Shown here in pieces: positions 1 to 6,889 of a DNA stretch of 12,828 nt (positions are counted from its first letter, which is position 1; each line of letters begins with the position of its first letter). Under the pieces are notes generated by a model that saw only the letters and a list, made by a program, of their open reading frames with translations, searched no databases and was not told the DNA's origin. Position numbers and translations under genes: made by a program. The stretch spans positions 1 to 12,828 of the forward strand of contig CAMCWG010000055.1 of NCBI GenBank assembly GCA_945882005.1. The letters run 5' to 3'. The DNA is from Bordetella parapertussis. GTDB taxonomy: Bacteria; Pseudomonadota; Gammaproteobacteria; Burkholderiales; Burkholderiaceae_B.

Positions 1-77
1 TAGGGGACATCGGTGTTGGAGTTCTCCCAGGCGCTTAAGTCTGGGGCTTGCAGTTCAACTGGATGTGTTCGTTTCAT
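1..77 (-). CDS. Succinylglutamate desuccinylase/aspartoacylase-family hydrolase, N-terminal fragment
   Basis: Partial gene whose start lies in the window and whose body runs off the left edge. The ATG at 77 opens 25 codons without a stop, including HPVELQAPDLSAWENSNTD (residues 5-23) followed by V-P and probably Y. An N-terminus of the form P-[IV]-x-L-x-x-P-D-[IL]-S-x-[YW]-x-x-x-N-T-x-[IV]-P-Y is what I recall for bacterial AstE/AspA-family zinc hydrolases, which cleave N-acyl or amide bonds of acylated amino acids. The zinc ligands lie outside the window, so this rests on the N-terminus alone. The start is only 3 bases after the stop of the upstream ATPase, so it is probably the last known member of the importer operon. 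No strong Shine-Dalgarno is visible, so translation may depend on coupling. An unrelated short frame cannot be excluded. Confidence 0.55.
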   Translation of the reverse strand, partial: MKRTHPVELQAPDLSAWENSNTDVP

Positions 78-80
78 TAT

Positions 81-1064
81 TTAGGCGATGGGATCGTTTA
101 AGTGACAGGCTGACAGCCTTCCGGGACTAATTTCGCGCAGTGTGGGTACTTCCTGCGCGCAGCGCGCGGTTGCGCTTGGGCAGCGCGGATGAAAATGACA
201 ACCTGACGGCGGTGCAAGTGGGGAAGGGATTTCACCTCGGATGGGTACAAACGTTCTGTGCGTCCGATCAATGCGCGGAATTTCCTGCAGCAGAGCCTGT
301 GTGTAAGGATGATTCGGCTCTGCAAACAGTTCTTCTGTCGGTGCAATCTCAGCAACGCGACCAAGGTACATGACAACAACGCGGTTGGAAAGGTGTTGCA
401 CCACGCCAAGGTCGTGGCTGATGAACATGTAGGTCAAGCCTAGATCATCACGCAAGTCCATAAAGAGGTTCAGCACTTGCGCTTGAATCGACACGTCCAG
501 TGCAGCGACGGCTTCATCACACACCAGAAACTCTGGTTTGACTGCGAGGGCGCGGGCGATACCGATACGAGCACGTTGTCCGCCAGAGAACTGATGCGGG
601 TAACGTTGCATATAAGTGGGGTCGAGACCAACCTGCTTGAGCAGGTCAGCTACATAGTCACTGACCTCGGAGCGCTCAACAATTCCATGGACACGAGGCG
701 CTTCACCAACGATATCGAGTACGCGCATACGCGGGTTCAGAGATGCGAACGGATCTTGAAAAATAAGTTGAATTGGTCGCCGAATGCCGCTGTGTGTCTC
801 GAGCGGCATGCCTCGGTACTGCACGGTTCCTTCGGTTGGGCTATGCAGGCCACAGCCGATTCTTCCAAGAGTCGATTTGCCGCAACCGGACTCGCCTACT
901 AAGCCAACGACTTCACCCTCTGCTACGGAAAAAGATACGCCATCAACTGCATGGACCGTGTGGGCTTGCACGTCCGCGCCTAGTGCACGCGCAGTTTTTT
1001 CAAAGATATCGAGCTTGCGGCCAAAGCGCTTAGATACACGTTCAAACGTTAATAATTGGGTCAT
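81..1064 (-). CDS. Dipeptide/oligopeptide-type ABC importer, ATP-binding subunit (DppF/OppF-like)
   Basis: One of two cytoplasmic ATPases powering the importer. From the chosen start the protein is 327 aa. Visible elements are Walker A GESGCGKST (57-65), Q-loop Q103, signature FSGGQ (159-163), Walker B ending VCDE (181-184), and H-loop H217. The C-terminal oligo_HPY extension has a cysteine cluster C289, C295 (in FHPRC), C302 and C320, like the Fe-S-type cluster described for some Opp/Dpp ATPases. The long N-terminal region before Walker A and the NHPYTQALL segment (251-259) are typical of the F-type subunit. The D-loop reads AALD and Walker B is followed by Ala instead of the usual Pro, which is mildly atypical. 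ATG at 1064 is preferred over the upstream in-frame start at 1118: it lies 2 bases after the preceding stop, has GAGG about 8 bases upstream, and gives the usual family N-terminus. Confidence 0.93.
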   Translation of the reverse strand: MTQLLTFERVSKRFGRKLDIFEKTARALGADVQAHTVHAVDGVSFSVAEGEVVGLVGESGCGKSTLGRIGCGLHSPTEGTVQYRGMPLETHSGIRRPIQLIFQDPFASLNPRMRVLDIVGEAPRVHGIVERSEVSDYVADLLKQVGLDPTYMQRYPHQFSGGQRARIGIARALAVKPEFLVCDEAVAALDVSIQAQVLNLFMDLRDDLGLTYMFISHDLGVVQHLSNRVVVMYLGRVAEIAPTEELFAEPNHPYTQALLQEIPRIDRTHRTFVPIRGEIPSPLAPPSGCHFHPRCPSATARCAQEVPTLREISPGRLSACHLNDPIA

Positions 1065-1066
1065 AG

Positions 1067-2056
1067 TTAAGCCTCGTTCTGAGCGGTCACATGCCCGGGC
1101 ACGAGTGGATGCCAGCATCGGACGTGATGTTTTCCGGTGCTAGACATTGCTGGCATTTCCGAGCAAGCCGATTGTGCATAGGCGCATCGCGCAGCAAACG
1201 CGCAGGATGCTCCAAGTTCGGTCAACGAGGGGGTTGATCCCGGTATCTGACGCAGGCGTTTTCCGGGTGTTGTGGTTGCAGGGACCGAATCGAGCAGCCC
1301 GCGCGTGTAAGGGTGGCGCGGATCATTCAGTACGGACTCCGCACTACCGTATTCAACGATTCTTCCCGCGTACATGACGGCGATGTGATCTGCCAGGCCT
1401 GCAACGACGGCAAGATCGTGTGTGATCCATATCAGTGCAGTGCCAAAGTTGCTCACGAGCTGCTGCATTTCGTAGAGGATTTGGCCTTGCACCGTTACGT
1501 CGAGCGCAGTCGTTGGCTCATCTGCGATGATGATGTCAGGTTGGTGCAACATTGCGATAGCGATGGCTACGCGTTGTCGCATGCCTCCAGAGAATGGGTG
1601 CGGATATTGCCCCAGTCGTTCTGAGGGCGAGGCAATACCGACTTTGCCGAGTACTTCAACCGCGCGTGCTCTGGCCACTGCCCTGCTGACCGAGTCATGC
1701 GCAAGCACTGTTTCTACCATCTGTGTTTCGACACTCAACACCGGGTTAAGCGTCATCATTGGATCTTGAAAAATCATGGCGATCCGCTTTCCACGAAGTT
1801 TCCTCAAGAACTCCTCGTCTCGGCCCACCAGTTCCTGACCATCAAAGAGGATACTTCCCCCGGCTACTTTACCAGGCGCATCAACAAGCCCGAGTATTGA
1901 AAAGCCGGTAACAGATTTTCCTGATCCCGACTCACCAACGAGGCCAAGAACTTTTCCACGCTCAAGCTCAATAGAGACATCCGCGACGGCAGGGAGTATC
2001 CCATTGCGGGTGTTGAATTCCGTTCTTAGATTCTTAACAGAGAGAAGTGATGTCAT
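1067..2056 (-). CDS. Dipeptide/oligopeptide-type ABC importer, ATP-binding subunit (DppD/OppD-like)
   Basis: Second ATPase of the importer, 329 aa, a normal length for DppD/OppD. Walker A is GESGSGKS (41-48), Q-loop Q97 (in FQDP), signature FSGGMRQRV (155-163), Walker B IIIADEPTTALD (175-186, fully canonical) and H-loop H213. The oligo_HPY tail includes RHPYTRGLL (247-255) and four cysteines, C285, C291, C298 and C314, spaced as in the [4Fe-4S]-type motif of this subfamily. The ATG overlaps the stop of the upstream permease by 4 bases (ATGA), and GAGG lies 8 bases upstream, which indicates translational coupling. With the neighbouring F-type ATPase it should form the usual heterodimer on the two permeases. 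Dipeptide, oligopeptide, nickel and glutathione importers share this architecture, so the substrate is not defined by this subunit. Confidence 0.95.
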   Translation of the reverse strand: MTSLLSVKNLRTEFNTRNGILPAVADVSIELERGKVLGLVGESGSGKSVTGFSILGLVDAPGKVAGGSILFDGQELVGRDEEFLRKLRGKRIAMIFQDPMMTLNPVLSVETQMVETVLAHDSVSRAVARARAVEVLGKVGIASPSERLGQYPHPFSGGMRQRVAIAIAMLHQPDIIIADEPTTALDVTVQGQILYEMQQLVSNFGTALIWITHDLAVVAGLADHIAVMYAGRIVEYGSAESVLNDPRHPYTRGLLDSVPATTTPGKRLRQIPGSTPSLTELGASCAFAARCAYAQSACSEMPAMSSTGKHHVRCWHPLVPGHVTAQNEA

Positions 2057-2955
2057 CGCGCGAGCCTCGGATTCAAGATGTCACGCAACTGATCCCCAAC
2101 AAGGTTGATTGCCAAAATCGTAATGAGCAGGGCGATGCCAGGATAAACGCTTATCCAATATTTTCCAGATAAGAGATATTCATACCCATTCGAGATTAAA
2201 AGCCCCAACGATGGCTCTGTTGCAGGTAGGCCTAAGCCTAAAAAGGAGAGGGTGGCTTCTAACGCAATAGCATGTGCTACTTGCACTGTGCCGACAACAA
2301 TTAAGGGCGCCATTGCATTGGGCAGTAAATGCCTGAGCACAATCCGGGAACCCTTTAGCCCTAGTGATCGAGCAGCCTCAACGTACTCCTTGCCTCTCTC
2401 AACCAATGCGGCAGACCGAGCGGTCCTTGCGTAGTAGGCCCACTGCACGCTGACGAGTGCAATGATGATCTTATCGACACCTTTGCCCAGCACAGCGAGC
2501 AGGACGAGTGCCACCAAAATCGCAGGGAATCCAAGTTGAATGTCGACCAAGCGCATGATGAACTGTTCGAAGCGCCCGCCGAGATGCGCAGCGAGTACCC
2601 CAAGAACACTTCCGATCAGCAGGGCGATAATTCCACTGGTTAAGCCCACATACAGAGATACCCGCAGCCCGTAAAAGATTGCCGACACCATATCACGACC
2701 TTGTCCGTCGGTCCCAAGCAAATAGTGTTGACCTCCCAAGCCCACTTCACCCGGAGCCAGTCGTGCATCCATCAGGTCAAGCTTGGAAAGATCATACGGA
2801 TTCTGGGGCGAAATCAGTGGCGCGAAAATCGCCACAAAAATCACCACAATCAGCACAACTAAGCCGACCATGGCTACAGGACTCTCCGCAAACTGACTGC
2901 AAAGCCGGTTGAAGGGCGTTTGGACGCCTGCGATTTTTTGTGTGGGTGCGGTCAT
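2053..2955 (-). CDS. Dipeptide-type ABC importer, inner-membrane permease (DppC-like)
   Basis: Inner-membrane subunit, 300 aa, of the BPD-type permease family. A first hydrophobic segment (about 27-48) ending FAPLISPQNPYD is the typical DppC/OppC N-terminal domain. It is followed by the periplasmic motif HYLLGTDGQGRD (77-88), which matches the conserved HPLGTDxxGRD of this subunit. Further membrane segments lie at about 96-122, 131-157, 160-178, 214-240 and 268-288. The EAA coupling loop that contacts the ATPases is at about 190-213 (EYVEAARSLGLKGSRIVLRH, then LLPN). The gene overlaps both neighbours by ATGA, and GGAG stands about 8 bases before the ATG, so the permease and ATPase genes are translated as a chain. 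C-terminal RDILNPRLA is also typical of the family. Confidence 0.95.
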   Translation of the reverse strand: MTAPTQKIAGVQTPFNRLCSQFAESPVAMVGLVVLIVVIFVAIFAPLISPQNPYDLSKLDLMDARLAPGEVGLGGQHYLLGTDGQGRDMVSAIFYGLRVSLYVGLTSGIIALLIGSVLGVLAAHLGGRFEQFIMRLVDIQLGFPAILVALVLLAVLGKGVDKIIIALVSVQWAYYARTARSAALVERGKEYVEAARSLGLKGSRIVLRHLLPNAMAPLIVVGTVQVAHAIALEATLSFLGLGLPATEPSLGLLISNGYEYLLSGKYWISVYPGIALLITILAINLVGDQLRDILNPRLAR

Positions 2956-3929
2956 CCGTGTTGCTCCGAGATGCGGACTCGTGGATCGAGCAGGGAGTAG
3001 AGGATGTCTACGACGAGGTTAATGATGATGTACATGCAGACGACAACCAACAGATATGCAACCACAATAGGTCGGTCTAACTGAAAAATAGAGTCAATCA
3101 CGAGCTTCCCCATGCCTGGCCACGCAAAAATTGTTTCTGTGACGATTGCATAGGCGATGACTGAGCCGAGTTCTAATCCAATAACAGTGACTAGTGGAAT
3201 CAAGATGTTTTTTAGTAAATGCACCCCGATAACACGCGATGTTTTAAGACCTTTGGCACGCGCAAATTTGATGTAATCCAGCAGACTCTGCTCGCGTGTT
3301 TGTGCGCGCGTCAAACGAATGATCAGGGCTAACTTAAGGAGCGCCAGATTCAATGCCGGAAGCAACGCATACTTCAGACCTTCCAGGCTAAAAATCGATA
3401 ACTGAAGTCCAAAAATATCTTGGGTAGGCCCTCTTCCAGTCGACGGCAGCCAGCCGAGGGTCACGGCAAACAACAAGATCAATAAAAGACCCACCCAAAA
3501 TGTTGGCAAAGAAAAGCCAACGATTGAGCCTGTCATGATTCCGCGGGATATGAATGAGTTGGGACGCAGTCCCGCATACAAACCAAGAGGAATGCCGAGC
3601 AACACGGAAATCAACATCGCGAGCACCGCGAGTTCCATCGTAGCAGGCATTCTTTCAAAGATGACATCTAGGGCGGGTCGTGCGTATACAAACGACTTTC
3701 CTAAGTTGCCGGTGACAGCTCCCTTGAGGAAAGTGACGTATTGCTCAACGACTGGCTTATCCAAGCCTAGTGCAACCCGTGCGCGATCTTTTTCAATTTG
3801 ATCCGCTTCGGGATGAACTAGGATTTCAATTGGATCTCCAACTAGATACAGGCCCCCAAACACCAATATAGACGTGACAAAGAGCACGAGGACCGATTGA
3901 GCTAGACGACGAAGAATAAAAGCTGTCAC
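2952..3929 (-). CDS. Dipeptide-type ABC importer, inner-membrane permease (DppB-like)
   Basis: The other permease of the importer, 325 aa from the chosen start. The N-terminus MTAFILRRLAQSVLVLFV is the standard DppB opening (a short basic stretch, then the first membrane helix), followed by the LGLDKPVVEQYVTFL type motif (54-68) and GNLGKSF (74-80). Membrane segments are at about 9-30, 97-120, 129-160, 186-206, 242-265 and 288-313. The EAA loop is at about 218-241 (DYIKFARAKGLKTSRVIGVH, then LLKN), and DPRVRI lies near the C-terminus. The frame is open to an ATG at 4073, but that would overlap the binding-protein gene by 95 bases and add 48 residues unlike the family. GTG at 3929 has an AAAAGG element about 9 bases upstream and gives the expected N-terminus. 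Confidence 0.93.
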   Translation of the reverse strand: MTAFILRRLAQSVLVLFVTSILVFGGLYLVGDPIEILVHPEADQIEKDRARVALGLDKPVVEQYVTFLKGAVTGNLGKSFVYARPALDVIFERMPATMELAVLAMLISVLLGIPLGLYAGLRPNSFISRGIMTGSIVGFSLPTFWVGLLLILLFAVTLGWLPSTGRGPTQDIFGLQLSIFSLEGLKYALLPALNLALLKLALIIRLTRAQTREQSLLDYIKFARAKGLKTSRVIGVHLLKNILIPLVTVIGLELGSVIAYAIVTETIFAWPGMGKLVIDSIFQLDRPIVVAYLLVVVCMYIIINLVVDILYSLLDPRVRISEQHG

Positions 3930-3978
3930 GGATCGAAACCTTTTGTCTGGTGTGTGTAAGCATGGTGCTTGTTGATAC

Positions 3979-5604
3979 TTATTTGGCAAGCTTTGCGTCT
4001 TGCGCAAGCGTGTATTGGTCTGCACGCCCAGTGTATTGAATACCTTTGCGTGTGGCCCAGGTGCTGACCTCATAGTGTAAGGGGATCAGGCCCATGAGCT
4101 CAATTGCCTTCTCACTTGCGAGGGCGAGGGCGGCGTCGCGTTGTTTGTCGTCAATAATCACAACGGCTTTGGCGATTAACGCATCAAGTTCTGGGCTAGA
4201 AAAACGGCCACGATTAGCAGCACCCAAGCCTGCTTTGGGATTGTGCGTGGCTAGCAGTGCACGAAGCGGTGAAGATGTGTCGCCGGATGAGGCTCCCCAG
4301 CCGGCAAGAATGATTGAGAACTCTAACTTACTTGCCCGTGTAAAAAATATGTTGGACGGCATTGTGTCCACTTTTGTTGGAATACCGTTTCGTGAGAAAA
4401 ACTGGGCGACAGCCTGCGCCGTTGCGCCATCATTGATGTAGCGATTGTTGGGCGAGTGAAGCGTTAGCCCAAAGCCGTTGGGATAGCCGGCCTCGGCCAA
4501 CAGCTTTTTTGCACCGGCGGGATCATAGGCATCAGGTTTAAGCTTCTTGCTTGTACCGAAAAACGACTCGTCTAGCAATTGACCGGCCGAAATCGCTTGA
4601 CCTTCCATGACGCGCGACACGATCGCGTTGCGGTCAATCATCTTGCTTAGCGCGCGACGCACACGTTCATCACGCAAAGGATTGGCCTCGAGCGGTTTGC
4701 CGTCGGCTGTCGTCACAAAAGGAGAGTTTTTCTCTCGATTGCTATCCATATGCAGATAGATCATGCGATTCGATACCGCGTTGGAGACAACTATGCGAGT
4801 ATCCTTCTTTAACTTTGCTGCATCCGCTGTCGGAACGCCTTCGATCATGTGCACATCGCCAGACAGTAGCGCTGCAACGCGGGCCGGTGCGCTCGTAATG
4901 ATGCGGAAGGTGACCTTGTCCCAACTTTGTTGGTCGCCGTAGTAGTCTTTGTTTCGCGTCAAGATGATACGGTCACCAGAGACGTATTCCTGAAACCGGA
5001 AGGGACCCGTACCGATCATTGCTTTGCCGGCGTTGAAATCCTCAGTCTTAGCGCCTTCTGCGATGGCTTTAGGAACGATGGCGACCGACACCATATCGGT
5101 TGGCAGCAATGGATAGGTTGTTGCGGTTGTGAAGCGAATCGTGTGCGGGTCTACGATCTTGACTTCTTTGATTGCACGGACAAAGACCGCAAAGGAGGCG
5201 GGGCTGTTGGGTACGTTAGGAATGCGTTTGATTGTGGCGGCAACATCCTCTGCAGTGAAGGGCTCGCCGTTATGCCACTTAACGTTTTTGCGTAGTTTGA
5301 ACTCCCACTCAGTGTCAGATATCGCTTTCCATGACTCTGCGAGGCCTGGGTAGGTTTTGAGACTTGCATCGGCTTTGACTAGGGTCTCGAACACATGTGC
5401 CGCCATGGCATTGTTCGGCGTCAAGTTATGAAAATGGGGGTCTACAGTCGTAACCGGGGTCGACAGCGCGACCGATAATTCTTTGACCTGGGCCATTGAG
5501 GGTGTGGACCAACCCGCCAAGGCGAGTGACCCCGTCAGCGCGACGCTCAGCACAGCGCGGCGCAAAGGACTAAATCCGAATTTGTGTGACTTTAAAGTAG
5601 TCAT
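3979..5604 (-). CDS. Periplasmic solute-binding protein of a dipeptide-type ABC importer (SBP_bac_5 family)
   Basis: First gene of the importer operon, 541 aa. It captures the solute in the periplasm and delivers it to the permeases. The N-terminus has a Sec-type signal peptide: basic residues up to RR (15-16), a hydrophobic core VALTGSLALAG, and a likely cleavage site after S-M-A (A38). The mature protein carries the family hallmark YPGLAESWKAISDTEWEFKL (85-104), then RKNVKWHNGEPFTAEDV (105-121), which is the SBP_bac_5 N-terminal signature. No lipobox is seen, so it should be soluble. The family binds peptides, opines, nickel complexes, glutathione and other polar solutes, so the ligand is unknown. 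The ATG at 5604 lies about 30 bases after the predicted transcription start, with only a weak GGGA-type ribosome site. A 49-base gap, the largest in the operon, separates it from the DppB-like gene, which often goes with higher expression of the binding protein. Confidence 0.95.
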   Translation of the reverse strand: MTTLKSHKFGFSPLRRAVLSVALTGSLALAGWSTPSMAQVKELSVALSTPVTTVDPHFHNLTPNNAMAAHVFETLVKADASLKTYPGLAESWKAISDTEWEFKLRKNVKWHNGEPFTAEDVAATIKRIPNVPNSPASFAVFVRAIKEVKIVDPHTIRFTTATTYPLLPTDMVSVAIVPKAIAEGAKTEDFNAGKAMIGTGPFRFQEYVSGDRIILTRNKDYYGDQQSWDKVTFRIITSAPARVAALLSGDVHMIEGVPTADAAKLKKDTRIVVSNAVSNRMIYLHMDSNREKNSPFVTTADGKPLEANPLRDERVRRALSKMIDRNAIVSRVMEGQAISAGQLLDESFFGTSKKLKPDAYDPAGAKKLLAEAGYPNGFGLTLHSPNNRYINDGATAQAVAQFFSRNGIPTKVDTMPSNIFFTRASKLEFSIILAGWGASSGDTSSPLRALLATHNPKAGLGAANRGRFSSPELDALIAKAVVIIDDKQRDAALALASEKAIELMGLIPLHYEVSTWATRKGIQYTGRADQYTLAQDAKLAK

Positions 5605-5624
5605 GGCTATTTCCCGGTCATATT

Positions 5625-5681
5625 AAGTAATAACACCCTGCAATATAGCGGGTGCACTCTAGCGTGACAAGTAATAAGACC
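5625..5681. repeat. Pair of 13-bp direct repeats bracketing the importer promoter (candidate operators)
   Basis: On the plus strand, 5625-5637 reads AAGTAATAACACC and 5669-5681 reads AAGTAATAAGACC, 12 of 13 bases identical, with starts 44 bp apart (about 4.2 helical turns). One copy touches the -35 hexamer and the other covers the expected transcription start of the importer operon. The copy at 5625 also lies within a small dyad TATTA-AG-TAATA (5621-5632). This placement suggests binding sites for one regulator acting on the divergent genes. No regulator gene is present in the window. Confidence 0.45.
5642..5670 (-). promoter_or_regulatory. Sigma70-type promoter of the ABC importer operon
   Basis: Reading the minus strand, TTGTCA (5670-5665) and TATATT (5647-5642) are separated by exactly 17 bases. 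Each hexamer matches the sigma70 consensus at 5 of 6 positions. The expected start of transcription is near 5635, giving a leader of about 30 bases before the binding-protein ATG at 5604. This is the best promoter match I found in the window. It lies in the 147-base divergent region between the importer operon and the flavin oxidoreductase gene. Confidence 0.68.
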
Positions 5682-5751
5682 AATGGTTTCCCCGAGGGTA
5701 GAATCATGCAGTGATTTGTATTTAATGCTAGACAACGTCCACAGGAACCAA

Positions 5752-6843
5752 ATGAAGCTGTCATCATCCGTCTCGCTCGGCGCACTCCCTCTCAAGAACA
5801 GAGTTGTAATGGCCCCCTTAACCCGCATGCGCGCGGGTGCGGACGATGTCCCTGGGGACTTGGCAGCACAGTATTACGCACAGCGCGCGAGCGCCGGTTT
5901 GATTATTTCGGAGGCAGCGCAAATCTCTGCCCAAGGGAAGGGATATCCCGCAACGCCTGGCATTTACTCAGATGCGCAGGTGGCAGGGTGGCGCAAAGTG
6001 ACCGATGCCGTGCATGCCGCTGGCGGAACAATTGTTTGCCAGCTTTGGCATGTTGGTCGGATTTCGCATTCCTCGCTTCATCCTTCCGAGGGTTTACCCG
6101 TAGCGCCATCCGCGATTGCGCCCCAAGGCAAGGTATACACCGCCGCGTGGGAGCTCGCACCCTATGAGACGCCGCGCGCCTTAGCCCTCGATGAAATACC
6201 GGCCTTGATTGCGAGCTATGTGCATGCGGCCAAGCAAGCCAAAGCTGCCGGGTTTGATGGCGTTGAGGTACATGGCGCCAATGGTTATTTGCTCGATCAG
6301 TTTTTGCATGATGGCTCGAACATGCGCACGGATCAGTATGGTGGCTCGATTGAGAACAGAGCACGTTTGCTTCTAGAAGTGATGCAGGCAGTCGCTACGG
6401 TGTGGTCGACTGATCGTATGGGTGTACGTCTGTCACCCTATGGCACGTTTAATGACATGTCTGATCAAAACACGATCGGCTTGTTCACCCGTGTGATCAA
6501 GGCGCTCGACAAATTGAATCTAGCGTATCTACATTTGATCGAACCGCGTTCGACAATGGCTGGTGGGACTGACAAGGTGAAAGACGATCAGCCGAGTGCG
6601 TCCGCGTTGTTCAGGCCGTTCTTTTCAGGGAAAATTCTTGCCGCCGGTGGCTATGATGGCGCAGGTGCTGAAGCAGCAATAACAAGTGGTCAGGCAGATG
6701 CAGTTGCTTTTGGTCGGTTCTTTATTTCCAATCCTGATCTGCCTAAACGGCTAGAGACCGGTGCAGCGCTCACGCCTTATGACCGCGCTACTTTTTACGG
6801 TGGTGGAGCAAAGGGTTATGTAGATTATCCCTCGCTCAGCTGA
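5752..6843 (+). CDS. Old Yellow Enzyme-family NADH:flavin oxidoreductase (ene-reductase type)
   Basis: FMN-dependent cytoplasmic enzyme, 363 aa, the usual length for NemA/XenB/PETN-reductase-like class I OYEs, which reduce activated C=C bonds and sometimes nitro or nitrate-ester groups. Visible residues are PLTR (22-25, FMN-contacting Thr), QLWHVGR (97-103), and the catalytic HxxNxY as HGANGY (H174, N177, proton-donor Tyr179). The class I signature continues through LLDQFLHDGSNMRTDQYGGS (180-199). VRLSPYG (225-231) supplies the flavin-contacting Arg, and FGR (320-322) near the C-terminus is the phosphate-binding segment. The frame opens at 5683, but ATG at 5752 is chosen: it has AGGAA about 6 bases upstream and begins MKLSSSVSLG, the normal family start. 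It is divergent from the importer operon and 46 bases ahead of the crotonase gene, so it probably heads a three-gene transcript. The physiological substrate is unknown. Confidence 0.93.
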   Translation: MKLSSSVSLGALPLKNRVVMAPLTRMRAGADDVPGDLAAQYYAQRASAGLIISEAAQISAQGKGYPATPGIYSDAQVAGWRKVTDAVHAAGGTIVCQLWHVGRISHSSLHPSEGLPVAPSAIAPQGKVYTAAWELAPYETPRALALDEIPALIASYVHAAKQAKAAGFDGVEVHGANGYLLDQFLHDGSNMRTDQYGGSIENRARLLLEVMQAVATVWSTDRMGVRLSPYGTFNDMSDQNTIGLFTRVIKALDKLNLAYLHLIEPRSTMAGGTDKVKDDQPSASALFRPFFSGKILAAGGYDGAGAEAAITSGQADAVAFGRFFISNPDLPKRLETGAALTPYDRATFYGGGAKGYVDYPSLS

Positions 6844-6889
6844 TACAGTTACTGAAGCTATTGCTCAAACAAATTTACGGAAAAATGAC

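Noticed and set aside
1065..1118. Upstream start at 1118 for the F-type ATPase
   Set aside because: It would overlap the D-type gene by 52 bases; ATG at 1064 has a GAGG site and a normal family N-terminus.
3930..4073. N-terminal extension of the DppB-like permease to ATG at 4073
   Set aside because: It would overlap the binding-protein gene by 95 bases and add residues unlike the family; GTG at 3929 gives the standard start and has a ribosome site.
5676..5704. Plus-strand promoter AAGACC-17-TAGAAT for the oxidoreductase operon
   Set aside because: The -10 matches 5 of 6, but the -35 only 3 of 6; a promoter must exist nearby but this one is not convincing enough to annotate.
5683..5751. Upstream start at 5683 for the flavin oxidoreductase
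   Set aside because: The added 23 residues are not family-like, and ATG at 5752 has AGGAA at good spacing.
5903..6364. Long minus-strand frame inside the oxidoreductase gene, and similar antisense frames in other genes
   Set aside because: Lies wholly within a clearly recognised gene, without recognisable domains or a ribosome site; judged a shadow frame.
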